From: Desmodus rotundus
Lineage: Eukaryota > Chordata > Mammalia > Chiroptera > Phyllostomidae
Assembly (NCBI RefSeq): GCF_022682495.2
Contig: NC_071389.1
Span: forward strand, 176,638,056 to 176,702,055
Direction: 5' to 3'
Length of the DNA: 64,000 nucleotides
Below, in pieces: positions 37,955 through 49,599 of this stretch (its first letter is position 1; each line of letters begins with the position of its first letter). The position numbers and the translations under genes are program-made. The notes under the pieces are model-generated. The model was not told where the DNA came from. It did not search any database and saw only the letters and a list, made by a program, of their open reading frames with translations.

Positions 37955-38519
37955 TCTCTCTCTTTTTTTTTCATTCTTTTTTCTTTTTGCTGCTCTAATT
38001 GGGTGTTTTCAGCCACCTTGTCCTCCAGATGGCTGATTGGATCCTCTGTTTCATCCAGCCTGCTGTTGATTCCTCCCTCATTTCGGATATTGTATTCTTC
38101 ATTTCTGACTGGTTCTTTTTTATGGTGTCTATGTCCTTTTCTATATTTATTATCTCTTTAAGTTCTCTGAGTTCATCCACTCTTGCCCTAAGTTCCTTGA
38201 GCACCCTCATAACCACTGTTTTGAACTCTGTATCTGGTAGGCTGCTTGCCTCCATTTCATTTAGTTGTTTCTTGGGAGATTTCTTCTGTTCCTTCATTTG
38301 AGGCATGTCTCTTCGTCTCTTCATATTGGCTGTCACCCTGTATTTGTTTCCATGTATTAGGCAGATCTGCTACACCTCCCAGTCTTGGTGTGGTGGCCTC
38401 ATGTAGGAGGTGCCTGGTGAGGCTCAGTGGCAGTCTCCCTGATCACCTGAGCTAGGTGCTCCAAGAAAGCCCCTTGCATGGGTTATTTGAGCCCTCATGT
38501 TGTAGTTGAGTCTTGACTG
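37955..38519 (-). mobile_element. L1 5'-UTR plus ORF1 N-terminal fragment
   Basis: On the minus strand this carries about 180 bp of L1 5' UTR-like sequence, then an ORF1 start (MTANMKRRRDMPQMKEQ) and the charged coiled-coil region down to about 113 codons. It stops at an A-rich stretch of ORF1 that appears on the plus strand as 'ctcttttttttcattctttttt'. The short direct repeat TAAAATAG at 37947-37954 and 38520-38527 may be the target duplication. The RRM, the C-terminal domain and all of ORF2 are absent. Confidence 0.7.
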
Positions 38520-38527
38520 TAAAATAG

Positions 38528-39840
38528 CCATTTTTAATTACCGTTTATGAGGAGACTTATAAGAGGCCTCAGTAAAAGAAAGTCCTAAAGGAAGATGAAG
38601 TGAATAGGCCCCCAGACAGTGTGGGGTGCCAAGTTGATGCTGCCCCAGTCAAAGGACTGGAGCAGATGCTCTCTCAACTTCCCTCTGGCTTGTGATGATG
38701 ATTTTGAAGAAGAATTTCAGCCCCGTTCACTGTGAGAGGACAGGGAGCACTGGGCTGGGGGTCACGGCATCCTCGGCTTGGATCTGGGACTTTAAATTAC
38801 CTCACCTTTTGGAGCTCCAGGGTCCCCACAGGTCCCCACGAAACGTTTAAGAGAGATGTTTCCCCTTCCAACTCTGAACTTCAGGGATTCTGTGATTAAA
38901 GTGTAAAGGACCACGTAATTGCCCTGGAACATCTGGGTCAAGTAACACGATGGAGAGTAGCAGGAAGAGAATGTGCCCGTGAATGTCTTCCAGTGTTTGC
39001 AAAAAGGCATTGAGCAGATGAGACCTGCACACAGGGCAGCTCGACACTTTCCCAGGGGATCACTTACCTTTGTCTTACTCCGCGTCTTAGGATCACCAAT
39101 GCAGGGGCAAAAGCAACCTCAGGTGGCCCCCTCTTTTCTGGAAATCTCCCTCCCCCAAAATGTGTTGTAATGGTGACAGTGTTCCTGCTCCTGAGGGACC
39201 TGAAGAGGAACAGATAAGGAGACTTATGCAGCATAAGCAATTGATTTTGTCATCAGCCACGTCAGGCTTCAAGCTCCAAGGACCAGGTATGCAAGTGAGT
39301 CACCCAGGACCATGAGTTAAAGCAAAGAATGTGGAAGGAGAAAATTGGCAAAATGTGGAATGGGGAGGTGTCAGGGTAAAACACCCTTAATGCACCAGGA
39401 AGCCCAAACATTTGGGAACTTGTCACCTTACCATAGGGAATTTCTATTTGGGGGTCCCCCAGCCATACCCTAAACCCAGCCAGTTGCCACCTAAATGCCT
39501 GCCAGTGGCCACAGGGGGCTCTGGACCAAGCAGTGACTAGTCAGTGCAAACACATGCGTTGGAGAGGGGAGAATAAATATATTCCAGCACACCCCCTTTC
39601 GCTTCTAGAGAGCCAGGTTCGGGTCTGTTGGAGCCATGGACAGCACAGTCTGTGAGCTGGAGAAAGAGGGCCACTGTGGGGGTGCAACCCCTACAGTGCC
39701 CTGATCAGCAATGCCTCCTAGCATCCAGAGAGGCATGTGAGTGATGCTTTGAATGTAGCTGATTGTCATCTCTGGGAAAAAAGCCACCAGTAAAGACCCA
39801 GACCCTGGGGTGGGGGCAGGGGGCTGACATCATAATGTAG
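38528..39840. other. Gene-free intergenic sequence
   Basis: No gene or confident repeat is recognised. Confidence 0.45.
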
Positions 39841-39849
39841 TACCTGTGT

Positions 39850-40055
39850 AGATTACTATCTGTGTCCCAGCCTCTACAGTGTGCATACCTTTTGTGTATG
39901 CTATCTTATTGGATGCTTATGACAACCCCGCAAAGTAAATAAAACTGATGTTATCAACCCTGTTTTAAAAATAAGAAAATTGAGGCTCAAAGTGACCTAA
40001 TGATATAGTCAAGCTCCCATAGCTAGAGAGCGTCAGAGCATCGGCTCCGGTGTCT
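39850..40055 (-). repeat. MIR SINE
   Basis: Antisense MIR landmarks are present: 'attggatgcttatgacaacccc', 'aagaaaattgaggctcaaag' and 'caagctcccatagctagaga'. Confidence 0.65.
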
Positions 40056-40309
40056 AAATTAATGAAAGGCAGCACCTCGAAAAAGAAAGAAAGGAGGCAT
40101 AACCTGCCATGTCTGCTTGGCCACAGAATCTGTCACGGCACCACAGGGTCAAGCCCAGGGAAGGGTGTGTGCTTTCCTGTGTAAGAGGCTCCGGGTCCCT
40201 GGCAATTCATGAGCCTCTCCCCTGCTCACTCTCCACTCTCCACAACTCCCCAGAATCACACTGGGTGGAAAAGTTAATAACAATCCCTGCTGCACTCCCA
40301 CACCAATTA

Positions 40310-40500
40310 GTACTGAATGTATTGAACACCCACGCAGTCCTGCAGGGCTTTATGGCCGCAGAAGAAATGCTGGCTTTATTCTCCAGGAATTTACAGTGTG
40401 AAGAGGGAGTAGGAAAAGATGTATATCAAGTTACACATGAGATAAAATACTTCACAAAATGCTGGGATTAACAGGAGTCACGAAATCTAATTATAGGTGG
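40310..40500 (-). repeat. L2 LINE 3' region
   Basis: 'tattgaacacccacgcagtc', 'tctccaggaatttacagtgtg' and 'cttcacaaaatgctgggatt' follow the antisense L2 order. Confidence 0.5.
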
Positions 40501-40739
40501 ATAATGTCTCAAGTGGGGGAAAAATCACTAGGGTTTTGCCATAATTTTGTGTCTAAACTAATTGCTTGAACAAGAATATTTGCTCTGCTCACTGTCCTTA
40601 GTAAATTAAAACATTTGCATATTTTCAAAGGCAAGCTTAGATTTTGCAAGCCTTGCATTTATTACAACTACAATTAATACACTGCACAATTCCTTTTAAT
40701 GTTTTAATTCCTTTGTATCTTGATTATGACTATTAATTA

Positions 40740-41275
40740 TAATGCCCACACTATTAAATGCTTTATATCTGGAATCTCATTTAATTTCCTCTAAGATTCT
40801 ATGAAGTATCTGTTAGTATCTTCACTCTTCAGATATGGAAAATGAGGACCAGAGAGTTTTTTTCAGTTACAGTTGACATTCAGTATCGCATTAGTTTCAG
40901 GCATGCGGCATGGCGGTTGGACATGGACATAACGTACAAAGTGGTCCCTCGGATAAACCGAGTACCCACCTGGCACCACACGTAGTTACTACAATATTAT
41001 AGACTGTATTTCCCATGGTGTACTTTATGATTTCATGTAAATGTGGAGTCTAAAGAATAAAACCAATGAACAAACAAAACAGAAAGGAACTCACAGATAC
41101 AGAGAACAAACTGATGGTTACCAGATGGGAGAGGGGATGGGGAACCAGGTGAAATAGGTAAAGGGGTTAAGATGTACAAATTGGCAGTTACAAAATAGCG
41201 CTGAGGACTAGAGAGATTTTGAATAAACTTGGTCAAAGTCATATAGTGTGTAAATAGAAAAAGCTTTGAACCAAG
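40740..41275 (-). repeat. MIR SINE split by a twin-primed L1
   Basis: MIR antisense sequence ('atctcatttaatttcctc', 'gatatggaaaatgaggacc') breaks at about 40857. It resumes at about 41206 ('cttggtcaaagtcatatag', 'ctttgaaccaagatctgcc'). Confidence 0.65.
40859..41202 (-). mobile_element. L1 3' UTR insertion with 5' inversion (twin priming)
   Basis: The left half (about 40859-41026) is minus-oriented L1 3' end starting with a T run and reading 'cagttacagttgacattcag' and 'cacctggcaccacacgtag'. The right half (about 41027-41202) is in the opposite orientation, reading 'atgatttcatgtaaatgtgg', 'agatacagagaacaaactga' and 'tacaaattggcagttacaaa'. In an intact L1 the two halves are adjacent. The near-identical flanks AGGACCAGAGAG and AGGACTAGAGAG look like the target duplication. 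Confidence 0.78.
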
Positions 41276-42039
41276 ATCTGCCTAAATGCAAAGTTCTTTA
41301 AAAGTTTATATTTCCTCATCTTAGCATTACGTCATCCTCATGACAAAAGAAAGGTTTTATTAACCCCATTTAAGATGAGGACACAGATTTATCCAAAGTT
41401 TCAATGACTTACCTAGGAGGATGGGCACTAACCCTGCAACTCCATTCTACATACCCCCATGCCATCATCTTTCTGGGGTACCAGAAACTACTCACATCAA
41501 GAGGGAAAGCCAGAATGCTGTAATTACCCTTGAGAATGAAGTATAAGCAGGGGTGCAATCCATGCCGTTTTATATTTTTCTTTGTTACACGCATAGCATT
41601 GCAACCAAGTAGTAGAAGTCTACCCTTTACCCAATAGCAAATGCAGATGGCTTGGGAATTTCACAGCCAAGCTGGAAATGACCTACATTTAAGAAACTCC
41701 TATCCTGGACTGTCTCAAAGCCACATCATGCCAGTGATGGTTAGAAACTTGAGAATGCTCCCTTGAACACTCACCCACTTAAAACCAGCAGTTACGTTGG
41801 AATCGCTGATGACTCAGCTGACACCAAACCCCTGGAATCCCTCTCTGTGAGCCCTGTCCACTCTCAAGTTGCCTCCTGGGAGATTCACCGTCTCTGAACT
41901 TCGGCTGTGTTTGTTACTCTCCCTAGTAAGCTGGGCAAAGTGTGTGTCCAGGCCCTGGCACTCCTGCTTGCACGGAACTCTGAGGATTACAGTTCTGCTG
42001 TCACTTATCAGAAAGCCACAGCACGATCTGTGTAGTCCT

Positions 42040-42180
42040 GTCCTCGGGTTCCTCGTGGGTAAAATAACGTTAATAAGCTTACTCGACTGCATTATGGGGA
42101 GTAAATGAAACAATGAACAAAAAAAGCCTACAGCACAGTGCATTGTAAGTAGTCAAGAATTGTTAGCTAGCCAATGTTAT
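42040..42180 (+). repeat. MIR SINE 3' part
   Basis: 'cgggttcctcgtgggtaaaat', 'gggagtaaatgaaacaatg' and 'cagcacagtgcattgtaagt' are in plus-strand MIR order. Confidence 0.55.
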
Positions 42181-42589
42181 ATTACATTATATAATTACTA
42201 ATAATATATTATTATATTCATCTTACTGCTACTAATGAGGAGTTTAAGTATATTGAATTTAATTAAGAGTATGATTAATCATACATGCAATTGGATAGTT
42301 TTTTAAAAAAACCTGAATTGGATCCTTTCTCAGCCAAACAACTGTATAAAAAGGAAAAAGCCGAGGGGTAGAATTATTCATGTAGTCTCTTGGGGTCATG
42401 TTGTGCCTGAGAGTCTGAAGGGACCGGGGAAGGTTGGGGGCCACCGACCTTCATGGATCAGACGGAGGAAAGGCTTGCTGAGGCTTTTGTTCCTTTACTC
42501 ACAGAATCCCCACGTATTCAATTTTCCTGTGATATAAATTAAAAGCACTAAAGCTCAGAGAGGACATACCTTTCAGTAGACAAAACTAG

Positions 42590-42735
42590 AAAAACTATAC
42601 CTAAATTTACATATATATGCAAATATAACACACCTATACTTATGATTTTCACATAGATACATACACACAAATATATGTGGACATACATATATCTATGAGT
42701 GCACATGTATGTGTGTATAGACACATATAAAAATC
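42590..42735. repeat. AT/AC-rich low-complexity sequence
   Basis: Interspersed ACATATAT and TGTGTATA runs, without a clean repeat unit. Confidence 0.7.
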
Positions 42736-43119
42736 ACACCAATGCCTCTAATTCCAGTCCACCCTTCCCACCGCACGGGGTTCCTTCTTGCCCTTGGCCA
42801 TCCGGATGTTGATGTCCCCTTCCCATGTGACAATTCCAGCTCCACCAGCACAAATACATTTCTTCATCTGCCCAATGCCACAATACATCTAAAATAATTT
42901 CATAATTGCCTAACATCCACCACAAGATGAATAAGTTACATACACTAAAAGGAATTCGGGAGCTGGTTTCAATTCTCCCCACTCAACCTCACCCAAGGTG
43001 GAAGGAAATCGTCAAACACTGCTGATAAGTTACTTGGATTTGTTCTTTCTTTTGCTTTTTCCTCTTCAGTGTGTTGTAGTATTTATTTGAAATATAATTG
43101 GGTTCATTTGCTGTCAGTT

Positions 43120-44180
43120 CTAGGTTTTTCTTTCTCTTCCCATCTTGCTTTAATTTTATTTTTGAAAATGTAGACCATTAACATGCTTCCAAAAGTCATA
43201 ATGATACAAAAATATATATTGTTTTCAGGGAAGAGTCACTCCCTCTGCATCACTTTCATTCCCTCACTCCAGTAAGTAATCAGCGTCATCGTTTTCTAGT
43301 TTATCTTCCCTGTGTTTCTTTTGGGAACGATAGGCAGATATATGTATGTTTTATTTCCCCTGCTTTCTTACAAAAAAGATGGCATACTATACATTCTCTT
43401 TTGCACTTTCCATGTTTTTAGTTACTATTTCTTAGAAATCATACCATACCAGTTTAGAGAAATTTCTCTCATTTTGTGTTGGGGTTTGTTTTATACAGCT
43501 ACACAGTATTGTGGGCACATACCGTATATTGAATTCAACCAACCACCAATGTTTGGGGATTTAGGAGGTTTCCAATATTTTACAACTACAAATAATGCTA
43601 TAAAGCAAACTTTATGCATACATATGCAAAGATGTTCATATTTTGTGGGGTGCATCTTCAGGGTAAATTTCTGTGGTCAAGAGAGAAATGCACATGTGGT
43701 TTTGTTAAATATTGCCAAATTCTCCTCCATGGAGATGTTACCATTTTGGCTGCCCATCAGCAATGAATGAAAGTGCCTGTTTTCTCCCAGCCTCATCAAC
43801 AGAGTACATGGTCAAGCTTTTTAATGTTGCCAATCTGACAAACAAGAGATGACCTCTCATTGTAGTTTTAATTTGCATTAATCTTACTATAAACGAAGGT
43901 GAACATCTGTCATGTGGTTAGGGTCATTTACATGTCTCTTTTTTAATGAATCGCCTGCCCTGAATTGTTAGAGCTAGCCCCCCACTCAGTGCTCTTTCTT
44001 TCTAGCTTTCCTAGCTAGTCTTGTGCACTAGCTAGTTTTTGCACATAAACTTTAACATCAACTTGTCTTGCTCTTTTAAAATGTTCACGGGTTATTGTAT
44101 TAAGGTTACATTAAATTTATAAATTAACTTACGGAGAACTGACACCTTAAATTGAGACATGCCAAGAACAAGACATGTTA
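43120..44180 (-). mobile_element. Old L1 (L1M-type) fragment, antisense
   Basis: Antisense L1 landmarks run through the block: 'acacagtattgtgggcaca', 'ggtttccaatattttacaactac', 'aatattgccaaattctcctcc', 'gccaatctgacaaacaagagatgacctctcattg' (in segments) and 'ttttaatttgcattaatc'. A 152-codon plus-strand open frame at 43312-43770 is a chance read-through of this antisense L1. Confidence 0.8.
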
Positions 44181-44214
44181 CTCCTTTTGCTCAAATTATA
44201 AATACATCTTAGCT

Positions 44215-44600
44215 CATTAAATAAAATATTTATTGAGCAGCTATGATGCCCTCCACACTATAATGAGCACTGTAGAAGTAAAAAAGTACGTTCTGTCCCC
44301 GGGCAGCTTAGAATTTCATGAGAAAAACACATTAACACACCTAAAGCCTGCAAGGCGTTGAGGACCCAGGGAAAACAAGCTCTGCGCACACAGCCAGACC
44401 ACACATGCTCTGCAAGCTCAGAGGAAAGGGAGAGAAATGAGGGCTAGAAAAGACTTTTGTCTGGATCGAGATTGGAATCATGTGCCCCAAAGTTGTGTGG
44501 GATTTAGATGGGATGACAACAGAGAGAAAGGAGTCCCAGTGAGAGGCACCCAGGTAAAAGCTCAGATGTAGACTGAGTGCGACACGTCTCACAGGACAGA
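44215..44600 (-). repeat. L2 LINE 3' region
   Basis: 'aatatttattgagcagctatg', 'cactataatgagcactgta' and 'gggcagcttagaatttcatg' are antisense L2 landmarks. Confidence 0.6.
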
Positions 44601-44784
44601 CCCTCAGCTGCAAGAGTGAGGAAGCCACCGCCCCTCTCCTCAAACCTCAGAGTTCTGTCTCAGTGTTAACAGCTCCCAGATCCTCACTGTGTCCTCATTA
44701 GAAGTGGCGACCACCTACTAAGTTTCCAGATACTAGTCCTCGAGAATGGTCATTTCTCTACATCATTACCTTTTCAGGGAATGG

Positions 44785-44985
44785 TCTAGAGCTGTGCGAT
44801 ATCCAATATAGTAGCTACTAGCCACTTGTGGCTCTTGAGCCCTTATAACGTGGCTATGGTGTCTGAGAAACTGAATTACTCATTTTATTTTATTTTATTT
44901 AAACTTTAAAAGTGGAAGCAGTGTAAAAATTTTTCTGCTGAACCCAACGTCATTATTTGACAGCACTGGTCTAGAGCCTTACAGG
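44785..44985. repeat. Non-autonomous hAT (MER5-group-like) element
   Basis: The ends 'agctgtgcgatatccaatat' and 'tgacagcactggtctagag' are imperfect inverted repeats. The interior 'gctactagccacttgtggctcttgagc' (in segments) is typical of this mammalian family. Confidence 0.7.
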
Positions 44986-44994
44986 TTAGTGTGG

Positions 44995-45105
44995 TCTGGT
45001 CAGCATCGTGTGGGAGCCCTCCTGGACCCTCAGAATCTGCTGGTTTACAAAGATCAGCATCTCCCCCCTCCCCAGGTGATTCTTATGCACACTCATAGAA
45101 ACACT
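44995..45105 (+). repeat. MER5A-like hAT fragment
   Basis: 'ccctcagaatctgctggttt' and 'ccccaggtgattcttatgcacac' (in segments) match the plus-strand order of MER5A. Confidence 0.6.
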
Positions 45106-46840
45106 GAGCTGGACGACTCAGAAGACATTCGGGCCTCTGGTTAGGTACCCTAGAGTGGCCCCTGTCTCTCTGGGGGTTGGGGGAGGGGGAGGTAGGGGGA
45201 GCAGCAGGGTGATCCCTGCCTATCACTGTGATGTCACAGAGAAACTCTTGTGTGTCAGCCAGCCCCACCCTGACTGGTGTCCTAGCTGTAGGACATCCTT
45301 TCCATCCTCTCCAGCCCACCTCATACCACCTCTCCCCTCTGCAGGTAAGAGGGGGCCTGATTCATCTTCGTACTGGATACTCATTCCACACACCAGGTAC
45401 AACAGAGCAGAGGAGAAACTGAAACATCTTTGAGAACTTCAAAAGTGAATGAGCAACCCCTCTCAACTGACTCAAAATGTTCGTCTCACCCAGAAGGTAG
45501 GTACCTTTATTTTTGAAGTCTCATGAATAGCTCGTCTTTTCCATCTTCTTCCATTAAAGCTTCCATTTCTTCTTCCTTTGCCTCTTCATCTTACTCTTCA
45601 TTTCTGCTCCCAGGGTTTCTTAGGGCCCCTAGCTTTTCTTTTCCCCCCCTCCAACTGTATGATTCGTGTTGCCAAAATCTGGCCCATGCTAAAAGGCCCA
45701 ATGGTGGGGACAAAAGAGACGTGTATCATTCTATTGAACTGAAAGAGTACATAGACATTAGGTTCTCTGCCAGGGAATGGTGAGGCAGCCCCATGGTCCT
45801 GCTGGAAGCCAGCTGTGGCCTGGAATCTGCTGGAACTAAGAAGGAGAGCATGACCTTAGGCTCTTCTGGTCTCGGAGAATCTGAATCTGCAGAGGTCCTT
45901 CCAGACCCTGGAAGACCCCCACAGCCAGCAGAAGATGTCTTGGCTTCTTTAGGGTAAAACCCACATCTGGAAGGGACTTGCCTCCCGTTTGGAAAAGTCG
46001 GGAACTGCCAACCTTCAGCTCAAAGGATTCCTAAGAAAGCAAAAGGTTTCATTACTATATATCTTGCCTTTCTCAACAGAGAAAAATGAAACTTGCGGTT
46101 AGCCAGAAAAACACACACACACACACACAGAGCACTCAAGCTGGTATGCTCTTCACTGGTTGGAAGTTAGGGATCTCGGACGAAAGGATAAGACAGGACC
46201 GAAGAAAGGGACACTTTGGGGACTGCAGAGCAGAGCTCGTGATTCTAAAGAGCCATCAGAGTCTGGGCTCAGACAGCTCCTGAGTTCAGAGGCAGCCCAA
46301 AGTGAATAGCTCATCAATAGAAGAACCCTCAAAAGTGGATAGGAATTACAGAAAAAGCCAGCCAGAGTAAATTTTATTCTCTTTACTATTAGTTTATGAG
46401 CAGCACAGAGGGAATATGGAGAGTCTGTTATCAGTCTTCCTGCGAAGTATAAAGTACACTAATCCATTGCCTCATTCTGGGTGAGTTTCCATAATCTGGC
46501 CTGTACAGTGAACCGTTTGACGCGATGCTATTGTGCCTTCACTGAGTGGCAGCCTCCCATGAGTCAGGCAGTTTTGCACATTGCCTCCACCCTAGCGCTG
46601 TGGTCAGAGCAAGTCAACTGCTCCGAACCGGATTCCCGGTCTAGAACGGGAGTGGCCACCCCTCTCCTTCGGGCTGGTTGTGCGGATTAAATGAGATGCT
46701 TGGGAACAGCCTAGCAAGGTGTCTGGTACACCGTGTGGTTTCCTTCCCCAACTCGTAATTTACGTTCTCCTAATTTACTTCCAAGGACACAGTCCCCTAA
46801 TGTGAAAAGTGACTAGAACTCAGATCCGCTTAGGGATTCG
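45106..46840. other. Gene-free sequence upstream of the CpG island
   Basis: This contains a short (CA)n run at about 46111-46127 and a MIR 3' part in plus orientation at about 46655-46735. No gene is supported. Confidence 0.5.
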
Positions 46841-47313
46841 CGGTCCCGTCAGACCCACGAAACGAGACAAAGACAGCCTTGTTTTAGAACAGCAGCCAGG
46901 GACGGTAGGAGCCCGTCCTTTGGGGAAACGGTAGGAGCTGGGAAATGCCTGACCTCGGGTTCCCCGACAGCCCGGCACCTCCTAGCCCGGGCCTGGCAGG
47001 CCTGGGAGTGAGGATTTATCGACCACCCAGTCCCAGCACTCCCTCCGCCCGGCCTCGCGCTCGGCGCCCACTTGGCGGCGCCCTCCGCCACGCCCCATCC
47101 CGTTCTTCGGCCCCAGGGATCGTCCTCTCTCCAACGGGATCTCGCAGGTTTTCTCTGGGAGGGGCCCCGGGACGCGGTTTTCATTAGACGTAGGGGGGCC
47201 GAGAGGAAGAAAAGACCCCAGCTCCCTGCCCCGCCCCGCCACGCTGGGGAGGTCGTGGCTCTGGGCTGCTTGGGCGAGGCCTGGCCAAACAATTCAAAAC
47301 ACTCTCCCGGCGC

Positions 47314-47326
47314 GTTGCCGGGTAAC
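47314..47326. promoter_or_regulatory. RFX-type X-box
   Basis: GTTGCCGGGTAAC is a perfect inverted repeat of GTTGCC and GGTAAC with a one-base spacer, the consensus bound by RFX-family factors (RFX1-4). RFX sites are characteristic of ciliary and spermatogenic promoters. A second, weaker site follows 9 bp downstream. Confidence 0.7.
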
Positions 47327-47334
47327 GCGCGCCC

Positions 47335-47347
47335 GTTGCTAGGCGAT
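47335..47347. promoter_or_regulatory. Second X-box-like half-site
   Basis: GTTGCTAGGCGAT has an intact left half (GTTGCT) and a degraded right half compared with GTTGCTAGGCAAC. It lies 9 bp after the perfect X-box, giving a tandem arrangement. Confidence 0.45.
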
Positions 47348-49571
47348 CCGGGCGCCGTAGTAAACCGCGTGCTGGTTGTTACTCATCCAAGGAGGGGCGC
47401 GGAAGGGAGCCAGCGGGGACTGGGCTGGGCTCTGGCACCCAGACTGCGGAGGGGGAGGAGGGGAGAGCAGGGAAGAAGGGATGAGGGCGGCGCACAAGAA
47501 ATAAAAATGGGGCGGCCCAGCCATGCCTTGAGGGCAGCCGCGCCCTAAGCACCACTCAAGAAGCCACTTGCTTTAGGCACCCCAGTCTTGCCCCGTCCCG
47601 GTCCCCAAGAGCCCGCAGTCCCAGTAGGCTCCGAGGGCTCTGTCACCCCCGCGTGAGCGATTGCCCCACAGGATGTACACAAGTGGCTGACCCTCTGATT
47701 CACTCCGGCTGCTTGGGACTTTGAAGAAAGGCGGCTTCCTCTACTGGAAATGACTGCTAGAGCTGAAATCCTCAAACAATTACACTAAAAGCGGAAATGG
47801 AAAGGCGACAGAGAGGAGAGGCCTTAAAATGCTTTTCTTTGCTCCTTCCCCTCATTCAGTTAATGTTCTAACTGAACATTAGAGGTGTTCCCAGAACTTG
47901 GGGCCCATGTTAGGAAGACCCATGTTCCGTGAGCAGTTGAGATTAACCTGAAGCAGGGAAGTCCCAGAGTTGTGTCCAACAGTGATGTTAATGGGCATTT
48001 TGGTGGCATTACCCTTCCCTTCCAGGGTCAAAATGTCCAGTTTGAAGACCACCTGTTATCTTCATCAGTGAATGAGTCAAATATGAGCCATTGAAGTAAA
48101 AAACATAATAATAATTAGAGCTGCAAAATCTCAGATGGTTCAAGATACATCACCCATAAGGGCTCTAATCCGCAGGGAATCACTGAGCTTGGGAAAGAAC
48201 AAAACATTTCCAATCCGTCACTGGCTTTTGAGCAATGTGTTTGTACCCTGGTCTCTGTGAACTGCAGATAATGCTCGCTCATGAGATCATTGCTGTTTTC
48301 TGGGCTTTGGTCACCAAAAAGCAGGAATGTTTCCACAGGTGGGAGGAAATGTTTTGGCAGAGCATCTGTGTGATGACACCAGGGGTTCCTCTGTGTAGAA
48401 AGGCAGAGGCTGTGTCTGGGGGACCTGTGGACCCTCCTTTTAGCTTCTCACTGCTGTTGTGCATGTGAATCAGGGATTTGTGTCTCCTTTAGCAATCGGA
48501 GGCTGTTGAGACACTTCTCTTTATTCACATCTTATCTATTCCTAATATGCTCCCTAATTGTATGCACGAGCCTCATTTCCATGAACAAACTTCATTCATT
48601 CATGTATGTGAGACGTAGCTAGGCTTTAAGGGTCAATGAATGACACATAGCTGCTACTATCTCTAGCTACTTAAAGTCAAGTGAGCATAACAGACAAGTA
48701 AACAATGTGACGAGTTACACGGGAGAGGCACACAGTAGAGCATGCAGGAGCAGAGAACGGGGGCGTGTAGATGAGAGCCAGTGAGAGCGCCCACATTTAC
48801 ACTCCACTCCAGTGTTTTATCTACTAAGTGACGGGAAGGAGTTAGCTCATGGGACATGGGTCAGAAATCTGACTCCTGGGAGAAGGACAGAGAACTACTG
48901 CCCAGGAGGGCAAGTGAACCTTTCTTGGGGGAAGATGCCAGTCTTGATATGTTGGAAAAAACCCCACTGGATCCCTCAGCCCTAGGCTTTGACATTAGGG
49001 AAGTTGTGTGCTACACAATCTTTTCTGGCTCAGCATTCTTACCCATTGTTTTAATCGCCTCTTATCTACAGTATACTTTAAAAAACAATAAATTGAATTC
49101 CTGTTTACAAAGTATGTGTGGGTGTCCCAAGACCATTGTTTCTCTTTATGGATGCCTATGAAATTTGGTTTTGTAGAGTGCAGGGAACAGTGACTGAGAA
49201 CCTTAGCAAAGACAGGTGGGTCCCAGCCCTTGGCTTTGTGATGTCATCAATGTTGAGCTGCCTGTCTGTCCCTGTGGGGATCATCCTGGGATGGTAACAG
49301 TCCGACCTACAGAAGTTAAATACTGTTTTGAGTTGTGGGATCTTCGTGTCTGTGCTGAGTCATGAGCTTCTGAGCTGAGCCTAATTATATTTATGTTGCA
49401 TTGACTAGCAATTACTTCTTCTAAGAGAGGAAAGAGAAGAAAAAAATATTAGCACGCCTAAATTACAATGAAAGGAAGTGAGTGGGATGCTGGGCTCTGA
49501 TTTTTGTGGCCAGGCAGAGAAACTCATGTTTTGTCAAAAGAGGAAATTAGATGTTGTGGCCCAGGATCCTT

Positions 49572-49599
49572 GGGGGCGGGGGGGGGGGGGGTGGGGGGG
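49572..49599 (+). repeat. G-homopolymer tract, G-quadruplex prone
   Basis: The tract reads G5-C-G14-T-G7, approximately, on the plus strand. Runs like this can form G-quadruplexes and are error-prone in sequencing, so the exact length is uncertain. Confidence 0.85.

Larger units (their letters stand above)
46880..47560 (+). promoter_or_regulatory. CpG island, candidate distal GSG1 promoter
   Basis: This 0.7 kb block is much richer in G+C and CpG than the rest of the window, with many CGCG, GGCGCC and CCGGGC clusters. It contains a GC box array CCCCGCCCCGCC at 47229-47240 and two X-box-like sequences (47314-47326 and 47335-47347). No other annotated gene start is expected in this interval. 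It lies about 10 kb upstream of the first GSG1 coding exon on the same strand. Mammalian GSG1 transcription units span about 20 kb, so a distal non-coding first exon here is plausible. Transcript direction and splice donor are not shown. Open frames of up to 158 codons through the island are typical of GC-rich DNA and lack domains. Confidence 0.6.

Noticed and set aside
43312..43770. 152-codon open frame with aromatic/hydrophobic composition
   Set aside because: It is antisense L1 ORF2 sequence. The nucleotide landmarks explain it fully.
47072..47548. 158-codon frame through the CpG island
   Set aside because: High G+C suppresses stop codons in several frames here. There is no domain, and overlapping frames of similar length occur on the other strand.
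48856..49161. 101-codon frame with a possible hydrophobic segment
   Set aside because: It has no family resemblance and no splice or promoter context, and a single hydrophobic stretch is common by chance.
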